DNA of 64,000 bases from Acidobacteriota bacterium (GCA_025463135.1 JAOAPY010000023.1:62001-126000), one strand, 5' to 3'; shown: positions 19,351-29,145, numbered from the stretch's first letter. Program-made: numbers and translations. Notes: generated by a model not told the origin, from the letters alone.

Positions 19351-22300
19351 ATGCCTTTGCGCAAACTGCTTGTTGCTTTCTGTCTGCTGCCCATGGCCTT
19401 CGCGTTCCTCGCCGTGGAACTTGCAGCTCAGGCCACTACGTCGACCGAAAAAGAAGACCCGCTCAGGTCACCACTCGAGAAGGCCTTTGCACGATTAGAG
19501 TGGCGCAGTATTGGACCGGCAAATATGGGCGGGCGCGCCACCGACGTTGAAGGCGTGCCGGGCAATCCGAATATCGTGTATGCCGCCTCGGCCGCGGGTG
19601 GCCTTTGGAAGACCATTAACGGTGGTGTCAGTTGGAAACCACTCTTTGAGCGTGAGGGCACGATATCGATCGGAGACATTGCGGTGCAGCCGGGTAATCC
19701 GGACGTGGTCTGGGTGGGCACCGGCGAATCGAACACGCGCAACACGGTCTCGTTCGGCGATGGTATCTACAAGACGCTTGACGGCGGCAAAACCTGGAAG
19801 CACATGGGACTGAAGGAGACCGAACACATTTCAGCCATCGCGATCAATCCGCAGAACCCGGACATCGTTTACGTCGCGGCAGTCGGCCACGCATTCGGGC
19901 CCAACGAAGAGCGGGGCGTGTTCATGACCACTGATGGTGGTAAGACGTGGACCAAAACGCTTTATATCGACAAGGAGCATGGCTGCTCTGATCTGGATAT
20001 CGATCCAACTAATCCAAACATTCTTTATGCCGGCATGTGGAGTTTTGAGCGCAAGCCATGGACCTTCCGCAGTGGGAGCGAAAAGGGCGGCGTCTTTAGA
20101 TCAATCGATGGCGGGCATACCTGGAATAAGTTAACTAACGGCCTGCCAAAGTTGATCGGACGCATCGGTATTAGAGTAGCGCCCAGCAACGGCAATGTGG
20201 TCTATGCGATGCTCGAAGCGAAGGAGGGACTCCTGTACCGCTCGGACGATCGCGGTGAAAACTGGAAGATGGTTTCCAAGCAGGCGCAGATCGTTTCGCG
20301 CGGTTTTTATTACACGCGCGTGCGCGTCGATCCCAGCAACGAGAATCATGTCTATGCGGTAGCCTCGACGCTCTTTTCTTCCATTGACGGCGGCAAGACT
20401 TTTCGCTCAATTACCGGCAAGGTGCACATTGACTATCACGCTATGTGGATCGATCCAAAAAACCCCAGGCGTCTGTGGGTGGCTCAGGACGGCGGCTTTG
20501 CCGTCTCTTTCGACGATGGCGAGACGTGGGAACCGGTTTTCAACATTCCCATTGGCCAGCCTTACCAGATTCATGCCGACAATCGGCAGCCTTTTTACTA
20601 CCTTATGGGCGGGTATCAGGATAATGGCGCCTGGACCGGGCCCAGCCGTACCCGCGAACCGGCCGGCATCATGAACGACGATTGGCGCATGGTTAATTTT
20701 GGCGACGGTTTCTATATCGTCAACCATCCCGACGATCCCGAGATCTATATTTCCGAATCGCAGGGGGGCAGTATTGTGCGCACCGACATGCGCACACGCG
20801 AACAGCAGTCGATCAATCCCTGGGGTCGCAACAGCGGGGGCGGCCCGCCCGCCGGCGAGAAGTATCGCTTCAACTGGAACACGCCCATCGTACTTTCTTT
20901 GCACGACCACAACACGCTTTACTTTGCCGGCAACGTAGTCTTCAAATCGACCGACTTTGGCAAGACCTGGGAAAAGATCAGTCCCGATCTGACAACCAAT
21001 GATTCTGAAAAACAAAAAGACGCGGGCGGGCCGATAGCTTTCGAAAACTCGACGGCCGAGTACTACACGACCATCATTACCCTGGCCGAATCGCCGCTGC
21101 AAAAGGACACGATCTGGGTCGGGACTGACGACGGGAATTTACAGGTCACAACGGACGGCGGCAAAAATTGGACGAACATCGTGCGCAATGTGCCGAAGCT
21201 GGCCGCCAACTCGCCGGTATCGCACATCGAACTCTCTCGCGTGAATGCCCAAACTGCATTCGTTGCTTTCGACCGTCACATGTTTGACGACTTTAAGCCT
21301 TACATCTTCAAGACGACGGACGGCGGAAAGAACTGGACCAGCATCGCCGGCAATCTGCCGGCGAGAACTTACGTTCAGGTCGTGCGCGAGGATCCCAAAA
21401 ATCCAAATCTGTTGTATTGCGGCACGGAGAATGGTCTTTTCATTTCCTACACAGACGGCAAAGAGTGGATACCACTGAATCTGAAAAATCTGCCGAACCT
21501 TTCGGTCCACGATATTCTGGTTCATCCGCGCGAGAACGACCTGATCCTCGCTACTCATGCTCGCAGTTTCTGGATCTTTGACGACGTGACGCCAATTCAA
21601 CAAATGACGCCCGCCATCCTCAGCAGTAACGCCCACTTGTTTCCCATTCGACCGGCGCTGAGGTATACGCAGCGCTTTACACGCTATGGCAATGGCGACA
21701 AACAATTCGCCGCGCCCAATCCATCCTACGGGGCGTTGATAACTTATTATCTGAAAGAAAAGCAGGACGACAAGACACCCGTCAAGATTCAGATCCTCGG
21801 CGAAGGCGGAGTAATTCAGGAGCTGCAAAAGCCTGCGAATGAGAAAGGTCTGAATCGCGTCGCCTGGGATCTGCGCTACTCGGGACCGGAACAACGGCGG
21901 CCGCCCGGCGAAGAAGAGACAGCTTTCGGTGGCGGTCCACGCGGGCCGCAGGTCCTGCCTGGCAATTACACCGTGCGCTTAACGGTTGGCGACAAAACTT
22001 TAGAACAGCAAGTCGAGGTAAAACTTGATCCTACGATTACGGTTTCCCCCGCGGACCTGCGTGCTCAACTCGATCTCTTGACGACAATTCAGGGATTGCA
22101 GAACTCAGCGAACACCGCCCTGCGTTATCTCGACAGCGTTAAGGAGCAATTGAAACACACGGAAACGACGGTCAAAGGTCTCAGCAAGGAGCCGGACAAA
22201 GAGTTGCTGAAGGCGCTTACGGATTACCAGAAACAGATCGATGACATGACACGCCGCCTTGGCAGAGCATCCGAACAGACCCTGGGATTGCCTGGCGGGG

Positions 22301-22524
22301 CGCGGGTGACGGATAAGCTGGGAGGCCTATTCGGTGACATCGACGGCTATAACGGAGCTCCAACCGTGGGGCAACGCGAATACTTCAAAGAGCTGGAGCC
22401 TGAGTTCCGCGCCCGCATGACTGAGACTAACAAATTCATCAGCGAAACTGTCCCTCAATGGAATGACAAGTTGCGATTGTGGAATGCGCCGACGCTGACC
22501 ACGCGCAAGCCGGTGGAGTTTTGA
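19351..22524 (+). CDS. Secreted sortilin/BNR-repeat protein
   Basis: 1057 residues with an N-terminal signal peptide (cut near ELAAQATT). Roughly residues 40-740 are Asp-box/BNR-type repeats such as TDGGKTWTK, DDGETWEP and TDGGKNWTS, forming a large beta-propeller as in Vps10/sortilin and WD40/YVTN-type proteins. The rest has a beta-domain (about 800-900) and a helical tail. GGGAGAG precedes the ATG. Such proteins are very common in Acidobacteriota and are often called glycosyl hydrolases, but no catalytic residues are evident. A binding or extracellular degradation role is a guess. Confidence 0.9.
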   Translation: MPLRKLLVAFCLLPMAFAFLAVELAAQATTSTEKEDPLRSPLEKAFARLEWRSIGPANMGGRATDVEGVPGNPNIVYAASAAGGLWKTINGGVSWKPLFEREGTISIGDIAVQPGNPDVVWVGTGESNTRNTVSFGDGIYKTLDGGKTWKHMGLKETEHISAIAINPQNPDIVYVAAVGHAFGPNEERGVFMTTDGGKTWTKTLYIDKEHGCSDLDIDPTNPNILYAGMWSFERKPWTFRSGSEKGGVFRSIDGGHTWNKLTNGLPKLIGRIGIRVAPSNGNVVYAMLEAKEGLLYRSDDRGENWKMVSKQAQIVSRGFYYTRVRVDPSNENHVYAVASTLFSSIDGGKTFRSITGKVHIDYHAMWIDPKNPRRLWVAQDGGFAVSFDDGETWEPVFNIPIGQPYQIHADNRQPFYYLMGGYQDNGAWTGPSRTREPAGIMNDDWRMVNFGDGFYIVNHPDDPEIYISESQGGSIVRTDMRTREQQSINPWGRNSGGGPPAGEKYRFNWNTPIVLSLHDHNTLYFAGNVVFKSTDFGKTWEKISPDLTTNDSEKQKDAGGPIAFENSTAEYYTTIITLAESPLQKDTIWVGTDDGNLQVTTDGGKNWTNIVRNVPKLAANSPVSHIELSRVNAQTAFVAFDRHMFDDFKPYIFKTTDGGKNWTSIAGNLPARTYVQVVREDPKNPNLLYCGTENGLFISYTDGKEWIPLNLKNLPNLSVHDILVHPRENDLILATHARSFWIFDDVTPIQQMTPAILSSNAHLFPIRPALRYTQRFTRYGNGDKQFAAPNPSYGALITYYLKEKQDDKTPVKIQILGEGGVIQELQKPANEKGLNRVAWDLRYSGPEQRRPPGEEETAFGGGPRGPQVLPGNYTVRLTVGDKTLEQQVEVKLDPTITVSPADLRAQLDLLTTIQGLQNSANTALRYLDSVKEQLKHTETTVKGLSKEPDKELLKALTDYQKQIDDMTRRLGRASEQTLGLPGGARVTDKLGGLFGDIDGYNGAPTVGQREYFKELEPEFRARMTETNKFISETVPQWNDKLRLWNAPTLTTRKPVEF

Positions 22525-22604
22525 ACGTTCGCGGCCGCAGAGATAGCTTAAGCGGCTGCGACTCATTACGAGTGCCTGGACGTGAACGATGCCTGGTTGG
22601 AATT

Positions 22605-22757
22605 GGGCAGTAAGGAAGGGGACCCTGTCCCGCTCAAGTTAGCAAAGATTCAATGAACCCGCGAAAGACTTTCAGAAATTGTGAAACGGGTTGGGCGTGG
22701 TCCCCGTCAAGATAGTCTTGAAAGTTGAGCGGGGACAGGGTCCCGTTCCTGACCTGC
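22605..22757. repeat. REPIN-like element, family A, copy 2
   Basis: Inverted ends at about 22605-22638 and 22724-22757 with the GGGACCCTGTCCC core. The left palindrome has lost one base of the stem. It occupies the gap between the sortilin-like gene and the dipeptidase gene. Confidence 0.88.
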
Positions 22758-22837
22758 ACTTAACCAAACGTTCTCGTAGGCATTCATGCGTGGAGCTCAT
22801 GCAGAGTTTCAACCCCTTAAGAACGAGAACCAATCAT

Positions 22838-23551
22838 ATGAACAGACCACAACGCCATTGGATCATGATATTCATCCTGCTCCTTTCCGTGACTGCTTAT
22901 GCACAGCAGCCGCCAAAGGAAGCGGGTCCTTTTCGTAAGTCCGATCTGGTAGAGATCATCAAACTCGATCCCACCATCAAGCTTGATATTCGCTATGCCA
23001 CCAGGAATAATTTTCTGGGCCGCCCGGTGTACCAACAGGCGCGCGCGTTTTTACAGCGACCGGCCGCGGAGGCTTTGGTGCGCATCCATCAAGGCCTGCG
23101 CCCGCAGGGTTACGGCCTAATCATTCATGATGGTTATCGCCCCTGGTATGTGACCAAAATCTTTTGGGATGCTACTCCCGAAGACAAGAAGATATTTGTC
23201 GCCGACCCGGCGAAAGGATCTCGCCACAACCGTGGTTGCGCGGTCGATCTCTCGTTGTTTGATTTGAAAACCGGACAGGAAGTCACGATGCCCAGCGAGT
23301 ACGACGAGATGACAGAACGCGCGCACATCAACTACGCCTGCGCCTCACCCGAAACAAAAGCGCTGCGGGACAAACTGCGCGCGGCGATGGAAGCAGAAGG
23401 CTTCGCGGTTTACGAACCCGAGTGGTGGCACTATGACTACAAAGACTGGAAGGAGTATCCGATCGGGAATGTGAAGTTTTCGGAGATCAAAGGTGACAAG
23501 GAATATAAGGTTAAGACAAGGAAGTTTGACCCGGTTCATGGGACTGAATGA
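22838..23551 (+). CDS. VanX/DdpX-type D-alanyl-D-alanine dipeptidase
   Basis: Cleaves D-Ala-D-Ala or related dipeptides; zinc peptidase of family M15D. About 237 residues from the ATG at 22838 (MNRPQRHW), with a signal peptide cut after AYAQ, so it acts outside the cytoplasm. The zinc motif SRHNRGCAVDLS (His and Asp), the EWWHYDY motif (catalytic Glu and third ligand His) and GYRP are all present. The frame extends left through the family A repeat, which is rejected. No vanHA genes are near, so a role in peptidoglycan turnover is more likely than vancomycin resistance. Confidence 0.93.
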   Translation: MNRPQRHWIMIFILLLSVTAYAQQPPKEAGPFRKSDLVEIIKLDPTIKLDIRYATRNNFLGRPVYQQARAFLQRPAAEALVRIHQGLRPQGYGLIIHDGYRPWYVTKIFWDATPEDKKIFVADPAKGSRHNRGCAVDLSLFDLKTGQEVTMPSEYDEMTERAHINYACASPETKALRDKLRAAMEAEGFAVYEPEWWHYDYKDWKEYPIGNVKFSEIKGDKEYKVKTRKFDPVHGTE

Positions 23552-23605
23552 GAGGAGAATGACCATCAGAAGTGTCCCATGACACTCACTCAAAACACCC
23601 ACCCC

Positions 23606-23687
23606 GGTTAGAAAGCGCACTTGTGCGCCGTACGCGCAACAATTTCAACCGACGAGTCTGTAACGCGAGGGCGGCGGACAAGTCCGC
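23606..23687. repeat. REP-like pair, family E, copy 1
   Basis: Palindromes GCGCACTTGTGCGC (near 23614-23628) and GCGGACAAGTCCGC (23674-23687) sit about 45 bp apart. The left one is preceded by GGTTAGAAA, as in the copy at 38190. The remaining sequence up to 23867 shows nothing that I can support. Confidence 0.75.
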
Positions 23688-23867
23688 TGATCGTGGAAAT
23701 CAACTTTGATTGTTCTTCGTTCGCCAGGTTACGTGCAAGTTTGGACGCTGTATTAGCCGTCTACTGAGAGACACTTTCTCTTGCCCGTCCAATAATTGGT
23801 TTCGAGGCATTCTGAGTACCTGGTGTGGGTGCAGAACTCGCAACACCAATCAGGACAACTCAAGCGA

Positions 23868-24317
23868 CTACCGCCAACCTTCAGGAAGTTTTGCGCTGAC
23901 ACCGGACGCTCGGAAGGCCTTTGTCTGAACCGTTCCCTTGTGTTCTTCCATCGCTCCGCTTGAAGGATTGAATCGCCGGTACGTAATACTGAACGATGTT
24001 CCCGGTTCACTATTAGTTACCTTTCCCTGAAAGTCTTGAATTGAGTTAATTTGTCCATCCAATGCTGTAACTAAGTCTGCGGGTCGCAGGCCGGCTTGTT
24101 CAGCAGCCGATCCGGGTCGGATCTCCATTATCACGAAGGCCATCACGCCCGAGGCGCCAATGATGGATTTTGGCTTGGGTGCCGCCTCCGGTTCCTGTGA
24201 GGCCGCAGCATTTGATCCTTTGACCTCTGCCTTTGTCACTGCTAGTTGCACGACTGTCAGCATAGCGAGTGTGGCGAAAACCACAGCCGGAAACAAGTAA
24301 CTTTTTCTTAGTGTCAT
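23868..24317 (-). CDS. Membrane-anchored or secreted PDZ-domain protein
   Basis: About 149 residues from the ATG at 24317, which has a GGAGG site 6 bp away. An N-terminal hydrophobic helix (YLFPAVVFATLAMLTVVQLAV) anchors or exports it. A PDZ domain follows: IMEIRPGSAAEQAGLRPADLVTALDGQ, with IQDFQGKV after it. There is no protease domain. It could be an adaptor for a periplasmic protease or a truncated family member. It stands alone. Confidence 0.87.
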   Translation of the reverse strand: MTLRKSYLFPAVVFATLAMLTVVQLAVTKAEVKGSNAAASQEPEAAPKPKSIIGASGVMAFVIMEIRPGSAAEQAGLRPADLVTALDGQINSIQDFQGKVTNSEPGTSFSITYRRFNPSSGAMEEHKGTVQTKAFRASGVSAKLPEGWR

Positions 24318-24599
24318 GGAAACCTCCTTCGCGTGGGCCTCCCAGTTAGAGGCTAATGGGGTTGGGTGGGGATTGTGGTAAGAAGCGCGACGCAAGAGAT
24401 CATAAGTAGGGTAGTGGAGCTTGTCAACGTCAAATTGCCTCTGTAAATAATGTCCTGGTCAATCCACTCGAACTTGATTTGGTGCCTAAAATTGTGGAAT
24501 AAGGAAAATGAAAGGAGGGGCAAGCTCTTAGAGCTCCACCCCTCTTACCCACACTCTCAAGTGCGTTCTGCTATACCCTACACCCTAACTCCTACACCC

Positions 24600-25460
24600 T
24601 CATTTCCCCTTGCCCTCTTCAGCAGGGGCGGTTGAGGCAGTTGCGGGTCGCGTCAGCCGCACATTCCCATTTACGCCTGAGACCCTGATGGAATTTCCGC
24701 CGGTGCCGATGTGGGCGAAATACTTGTTGCCGTGATCGCTCTTCTCAACGTTAATCTCGGGCACATCGGATCGCACGCTACCGTTCATCCCGTGTGCTTC
24801 CAGGTCGGCATTGACGCCAGTCGCCAGACGTAATTCGATGTTGCCGTTAATACCACTGACTTGCACGCCACCACTATCAAGACTGCGGAGCGCAACGGAA
24901 ATGTTGCCGTTGATGCCATGAAATCTGGCCGAGCCGGTCGCCTGACCGATCTCAACTCTGCCATTGATACCGCTGACGTCAACGGCACCATCAATGTCGC
25001 CGACAGTCACGGATCCATTTACACCTTTAGTTGTCAGCGAAACCTGTCGGGGCAGCTTGATCGTAACGCGCTCAGTCGGATTCGAGCCAAAGAGGCGATC
25101 AAATAATCCCACGTCGCCCTTCTCGCTGCGGACGGTCAAACTGTGCGCCGAGCCCTCGATAATGATTTTGCGCCGCTCCAGGGCGCCGGCTTCCTTGCCG
25201 GTACGCTCGACATACACTTCAGCGGTTTTGGTGTCTGCCGTTTCCACAGTCACCGCGCCGTTGATGCCGCTGATACTGACCTCGGCCCCAGGCGCCAGTT
25301 CAAAACTCTTGCGGACCTCGTCGCGCAATTCACCGCTTTCCTGGTTTGAAGAAGTAACCTTGAACTGCAAGCCATCGCGGCTTACGCGAGTGTGGGACCT
25401 GACGATGCCGGCAATTGCGGCGATAATTACCAGTGCGACGACGAGCAGTACTCGTTTCAT
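24600..25460 (-). CDS. DUF4097-like beta-repeat protein
   Basis: About 286 residues from the ATG at 25460 (AGGAG site 7 bp away). One N-terminal membrane helix or signal (VLLVVALVIIAAIAGIV), then a parallel beta-type repeat region in which SGINGAV, KGVNGSV, SGINGRV, HGINGNI, SGINGNI, HGMNGSV and SGVNGNV recur about every 20 residues. This is typical of DUF4097/putative adhesin proteins that fold as a beta-solenoid. It probably sits in the periplasm or envelope. Function is not known. Confidence 0.87.
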   Translation of the reverse strand: MKRVLLVVALVIIAAIAGIVRSHTRVSRDGLQFKVTSSNQESGELRDEVRKSFELAPGAEVSISGINGAVTVETADTKTAEVYVERTGKEAGALERRKIIIEGSAHSLTVRSEKGDVGLFDRLFGSNPTERVTIKLPRQVSLTTKGVNGSVTVGDIDGAVDVSGINGRVEIGQATGSARFHGINGNISVALRSLDSGGVQVSGINGNIELRLATGVNADLEAHGMNGSVRSDVPEINVEKSDHGNKYFAHIGTGGNSIRVSGVNGNVRLTRPATASTAPAEEGKGK

Positions 25461-25699
25461 GGTCACTCTCCTGTGTTTTGGTGTAATCTCTGCTGCCAGA
25501 ACTCTAACGACAAAAGCCGTCTCCGTGTTCGCCTTGTTTTCTTATGCGGGGCTAATTCTTGTCCCGATTGAGGGCCAAGTCCAGGGTTGACAGGGATTTC
25601 GGACAAGACATAAATTCATCCAAATTTTTCTGAGCCGAGAGGGCCCTCGCCTCCGGTGCTCGGCAGAGCTTTTGGAACGCGCAGCGGCGACAGGAACCA

Positions 25700-26083
25700 A
25701 TGACTGATAAAACGGCTACGGACCGGACCATTCTCGTGGTTGAGGACTTCGAGGATACTCGCTTCGCGATGCGACTCGATCTCGAGCATCGTGGATATCG
25801 AGTCATTGAAGCCGCCGACGGCAAAACGGCGGTTGAACTCGCGCTGCAAGAGCACCCCGACATTATCCTGATGGATCTATCGCTGCCATACCTGGACGGT
25901 TTTGAAGCCACCAGGCAAATTCGAGAGGACGAGCAGATGCAAGGCGTCACCATCGTTGCCGTCACGGCTCACCAGGAGAGTACTTTTCGTCAGGGCGCCA
26001 AGACCTCGGGATTTGATGCGTATGTCACCAAGCCAATCGACATGGACTGGTTGATGGAATTGATAAACGGACTAAGGTCATAG
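25700..26083 (+). CDS. Stand-alone receiver domain (CheY-like)
   Basis: 127 residues covering only a receiver domain: acid pair VVEDFED, phospho-acceptor Asp in ILMDLSLPYLDG, Thr in VAVTAH, Lys in VTKPIDM. There is no output domain. It is followed 46 bp later by a GNAT gene on the same strand. Single-domain receivers of this type often act in phosphorelays with hybrid kinases; the partner kinase is not next to it. Confidence 0.93.
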   Translation: MTDKTATDRTILVVEDFEDTRFAMRLDLEHRGYRVIEAADGKTAVELALQEHPDIILMDLSLPYLDGFEATRQIREDEQMQGVTIVAVTAHQESTFRQGAKTSGFDAYVTKPIDMDWLMELINGLRS

Positions 26084-26129
26084 CGCTCACTAACCCGCGG
26101 CGCTGACGAATCTTTGACGAGACCTATCC

Positions 26130-26978
26130 ATGACCGGCCCGCAAGAACAATCCCTCATCATTCGTGACATCACAGAGATCTCCGAAATGCGGGAGGTCGA
26201 ACACCTGCAGAAGGACGTGTGGGGCGTGGCCGACCGTGAAGTTTTTCCGGCCCTCGCGTTGGTGCCAATGATAGAGGTCGGAGGGGTATTGCTTGGCGCT
26301 TTCGATGGCGACCGCATGGCCGGCTTTGTCTTCGGCTTTGCGGGACGCGAACAGCAGCAGGCGATCCTGCATTCCGACATGCTGGCGGTTAGACCTGAGT
26401 ATCGCTCCGCGGGTCTCGGTTACAGGCTGAAGCTGGCCCAAAGAGAGCGAGCACTCGCAATGGGTATCGAGAGGATCACCTGGACCTTTGATCCACTGCA
26501 AGCGCGGAACGCGCGTCTCAATTTCGGCAAGCTTGGTGTTATCGCAGATAGCTATCGCCTTGACTACTACGGCGCGACGACGAGCTTCCTGCATCAAACC
26601 GGAACTGACCGCTTGTGGGTGACCTGGTTGCTGAATAGCGAGCGGGTGAAGGATCGCGTAAGCGGAACAGAGCAGAAACGAGTTGCGGACGCGGGAGATG
26701 GAACCGTCCTTCGCGTTGCTCAGGATGACGAACCTCTGAGGATAGACGTGGACGCTTCCGTTGCCAGCGTTTTGACCATCGAGATACCGGCGGACATTAA
26801 TCGCTTGCTGACGCAGGCCCCCGACCTCGCATCACGCTGGAGAGCCGCTACGCGCGCGGCGTTTACATCTTTGCTGGCAGCGGGCGCGCGCGTTACTGAG
26901 TTCCAGTTTGTGGAAAGAAATGAAGGAAGAGTTGGCCAGTATTTATTAACGAGAAGTGACTCCAAAGCGCCTTACTGA
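26130..26978 (+). CDS. GNAT-fold predicted acetyltransferase
   Basis: 282 residues, a paralogue of the protein at 7652-8419. Matching stretches are MLAVRPEYRSAGLGYRLKLAQ (acetyl-CoA loop R-S-A-G-L-G) and ITWTFDPLQARNARLNFGKLG. The C-terminus differs. It lies after a receiver gene and before a tandem repeat. The substrate is unknown for both copies. Confidence 0.87.
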   Translation: MTGPQEQSLIIRDITEISEMREVEHLQKDVWGVADREVFPALALVPMIEVGGVLLGAFDGDRMAGFVFGFAGREQQQAILHSDMLAVRPEYRSAGLGYRLKLAQRERALAMGIERITWTFDPLQARNARLNFGKLGVIADSYRLDYYGATTSFLHQTGTDRLWVTWLLNSERVKDRVSGTEQKRVADAGDGTVLRVAQDDEPLRIDVDASVASVLTIEIPADINRLLTQAPDLASRWRAATRAAFTSLLAAGARVTEFQFVERNEGRVGQYLLTRSDSKAPY

Positions 26979-27011
26979 AATCAACTATGAACTACCAGAC
27001 AAATGCAGGCA

Positions 27012-27084
27012 GGGCAGTCAAGTGCAGATAGGGCAGTCAAGTGCAGATAGGGCAGTAAGGAAGGGGACCCTGTCCTCGCTCAAG
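27012..27084. repeat. 19-bp tandem repeat followed by a solitary family A end
   Basis: Two exact copies of GGGCAGTCAAGTGCAGATA (27012-27030, 27031-27049) run straight into a family A left end (27050-27084, core GGGGACCCTGTCCTC). No right end follows. The tandem unit begins with the same GGGCAGT that heads the family A element, so it may be a footprint of incomplete movement or replication slippage at the element border. Confidence 0.85.
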
Positions 27085-27161
27085 CTAGGAAACATTCAAT
27101 AGTGCAGTTGAAGCTCACAACCTGCCAATGTTGAAGCTGGTTCTTGCATTGATCTCAGGGA

Positions 27162-28154
27162 TTATTTCCTGTTACGCGCGATATACGCTTGCAGTTTTTT
27201 CTTGTCAGGGTAGTCCGGCTTCTTCTTCAGGAAATTGGCGTACTCGGTGGCGGCCCTCTCTTTGAGTCCGGCGCCGTTGTAGAGCGCTGCCAGGCGCAAA
27301 TGCGCTTCAGCCTTGCCATTCGGATCCAGTTTGAGCGCTTCGTAGAAGTAACCCACCGCTTTGGATCCCTTTTTGATCTGAAGATACGCCTCGCCCAGAT
27401 AGAAATTCGCGTCGGCGGAATTAGCTCTTACGATGAGCGCGCGCAGGAATATAGGTATGGCGTCATCAAATCTTTCCTGCATCAATCGCACGCGCCCGAG
27501 ATTCATCAAGCCCAGATAAAATTTCGGCCGCACGCGCACGGCTTCCTGGTAAGCCTTTTCTGCTTCCGAAAAATTTTTCTCCAATAGAAAAACCGTTCCC
27601 AGCTCTGTCCAGGCTTGGAAGTCGCCGGCATCGGTGGCCAGCAACTCCTTCAAGAGATGTAGGGATTCGTCATATCTCTTCTTATCGATCGCCTCCCTGG
27701 CTCTGGCAAAGATCTTCTGATTGCCGGGCGTGCGTGTGTAAAAGTCCTCAGCAGTAACGGAGGCCGGTTTCGCTGGTTGATGATTTGTTGATTTCCAGCC
27801 CAGCGTGATGTCGTGTTTGAAGTCTGTCTTGTAAATCGGCGAGCGCAATTGAATGCGCACGCGGGCCACTTCAGTGTTCTCGACTTCAACTACGATATCG
27901 TATTCGCCATCAGCCAGATTATTGAAGCGGTAGCGCCCGTTGGGAGACACGGTCTGCCTCGACTGAACATAGCCGTTCGCACTGTAGAGAATGATGAGGT
28001 AGTTGATCGGCCTCAGTCCGCCCGAATTATCATCTTCAATGATCAGATCTCCATACAGGACATTGCCGCCCTGAGCGCGAGCTGTCGAGGCGCAGCCCGC
28101 CACGAGCAAGAGGAACAGCAGCCAGAGAGCAGTACTATTTTTTATTCTGCGCAA
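27162..28154 (-). CDS. TPR lipoprotein, downstream paralogue
   Basis: About 330 residues from a TTG at 28154, which overlaps the stop of its upstream paralogue by 20 bp and has GGAAGAA in front. The start LWLLFLLLVAGC is a lipoprotein signal with lipobox Cys, so the protein is membrane-anchored outside. Residues about 30-120 form a beta-sandwich (YGDLIIEDD ... NGRYRFNNLADGEYDIVVEVEN). The remainder is TPR helices (WTELGTVFLLEKNFSEAEKAY, ADANFYLGEAYLQIKKGSKAVGY). The two genes are a tandem duplication that kept high identity at the C-terminus. Confidence 0.85.
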   Translation of the reverse strand: MRRIKNSTALWLLFLLLVAGCASTARAQGGNVLYGDLIIEDDNSGGLRPINYLIILYSANGYVQSRQTVSPNGRYRFNNLADGEYDIVVEVENTEVARVRIQLRSPIYKTDFKHDITLGWKSTNHQPAKPASVTAEDFYTRTPGNQKIFARAREAIDKKRYDESLHLLKELLATDAGDFQAWTELGTVFLLEKNFSEAEKAYQEAVRVRPKFYLGLMNLGRVRLMQERFDDAIPIFLRALIVRANSADANFYLGEAYLQIKKGSKAVGYFYEALKLDPNGKAEAHLRLAALYNGAGLKERAATEYANFLKKKPDYPDKKKLQAYIARNRK

Positions 28155-29145
28155 TGTATTCTTCCAGCTTCTTCTTATCTGGATAGTCCGGCTTCTTCTT
28201 GAGAAACTCGACGTATTCGTTGGCCGCTTTGTCTTTGAGACCCGCGCCATTGTAGAGCGCTGCCAGACGCAGATGTGCTTCGGCTCTGCCAATCGGATCA
28301 AGCTTGAGCGCTTCGTAGAAATAGCCCACCGCCTTTGATCCCTTCTTAACCTGAAGATAAGCCTCGCCAAGATAGTAATTCGCGTCAGCCGACGTGGGTC
28401 TCACTTCCACGGCCCGGCTCAATATGGGAATAGCATCGTTGAATTTTTGCTGCATCAAGCTGACGCGACCCAAATTCATCAGTGCCAGAAAGAATTTTGG
28501 TCTTACTTCGGTTGCGTGTTCGTAGGCCTTCGACGCTTCGGCAAGATTCTTGTCCAGCAAAAAGACAGTGCCCAGTTCCGTCCAGGCTTGAAAGTCATTG
28601 GGATCGGAGGCCACCAGTTGCTTCAGAAAGACAATCGATTCGTCGTATTTCTTGTTGTCGGTGGTTGCCTGTGCCTTGTCAAAAATCTTCTGATTGGTTG
28701 GCGTTCGCTGGTAGGAATCTTCGGCGCTGACTGATGCCGCCCTGGCAGGCTTATTGTTGAGGGTCTTCCAGGCGAGTGAGATGTCCTGTCGGATATCGGT
28801 GGGATAAATCGGCGCGCGCACCTGGACTTTTATCCGGGTGATTTCATTATTTTCAACTACCACGACCAATTCATATTCGCCGTCGATGAGGTTGCTGAAA
28901 CGATAGCGGCCATTGGCCGAGACTGTCTGACGGGCGACCACTGAACCGCCGCTGCCAAGAGCATAGAGATTGATCTCGTAGCTGGTTGCTTTTAGGCCTT
29001 CAGGTGAATCAGCGACTAACAGGTCGCCATACAGTACGCTCTTGCCGCCCGAAGAAGGACCAAGGTTACGTTGGGCCAGAGCCTGAGAAGAAAACGAGCT
29101 CGCCAGTAACAAGATCGGAAACAGTATTAAGCGGATGACTTTCAT
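28135..29145 (-). CDS. TPR secreted protein, upstream paralogue
   Basis: 336 residues with a signal peptide (cut after QALAQ) and no lipobox Cys, unlike its downstream copy. Same order of parts: beta domain (NGRYRFSNLIDGEYELVVVVEN) then TPR helices, ending PDYPDKKKLEEYIAQNKK. GGAGG precedes the ATG at 29145. The pair is probably one operon in which translation of the second gene depends on the first. They lie after, and on the same strand as, the large TonB-dependent receptor, separated from it by a terminator. Confidence 0.9.
   Translation of the reverse strand: MKVIRLILFPILLLASSFSSQALAQRNLGPSSGGKSVLYGDLLVADSPEGLKATSYEINLYALGSGGSVVARQTVSANGRYRFSNLIDGEYELVVVVENNEITRIKVQVRAPIYPTDIRQDISLAWKTLNNKPARAASVSAEDSYQRTPTNQKIFDKAQATTDNKKYDESIVFLKQLVASDPNDFQAWTELGTVFLLDKNLAEASKAYEHATEVRPKFFLALMNLGRVSLMQQKFNDAIPILSRAVEVRPTSADANYYLGEAYLQVKKGSKAVGYFYEALKLDPIGRAEAHLRLAALYNGAGLKDKAANEYVEFLKKKPDYPDKKKLEEYIAQNKK

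Noticed and set aside
20407-21894. Long minus-strand open frames (231 and 251 codons) inside the sortilin-like gene
   Set aside because: They mirror the strongly supported plus-strand gene, have no ribosome site and no recognisable motif.
22691-22837. Upstream in-frame start of the VanX-type gene
   Set aside because: The extra codons are the right end of a family A repeat; the signal peptide begins at the ATG at 22838.
22838-23551. Vancomycin resistance interpretation of the VanX-like gene
   Set aside because: No vanH, vanA or regulator genes nearby; the protein is exported, unlike the cytoplasmic resistance enzyme.
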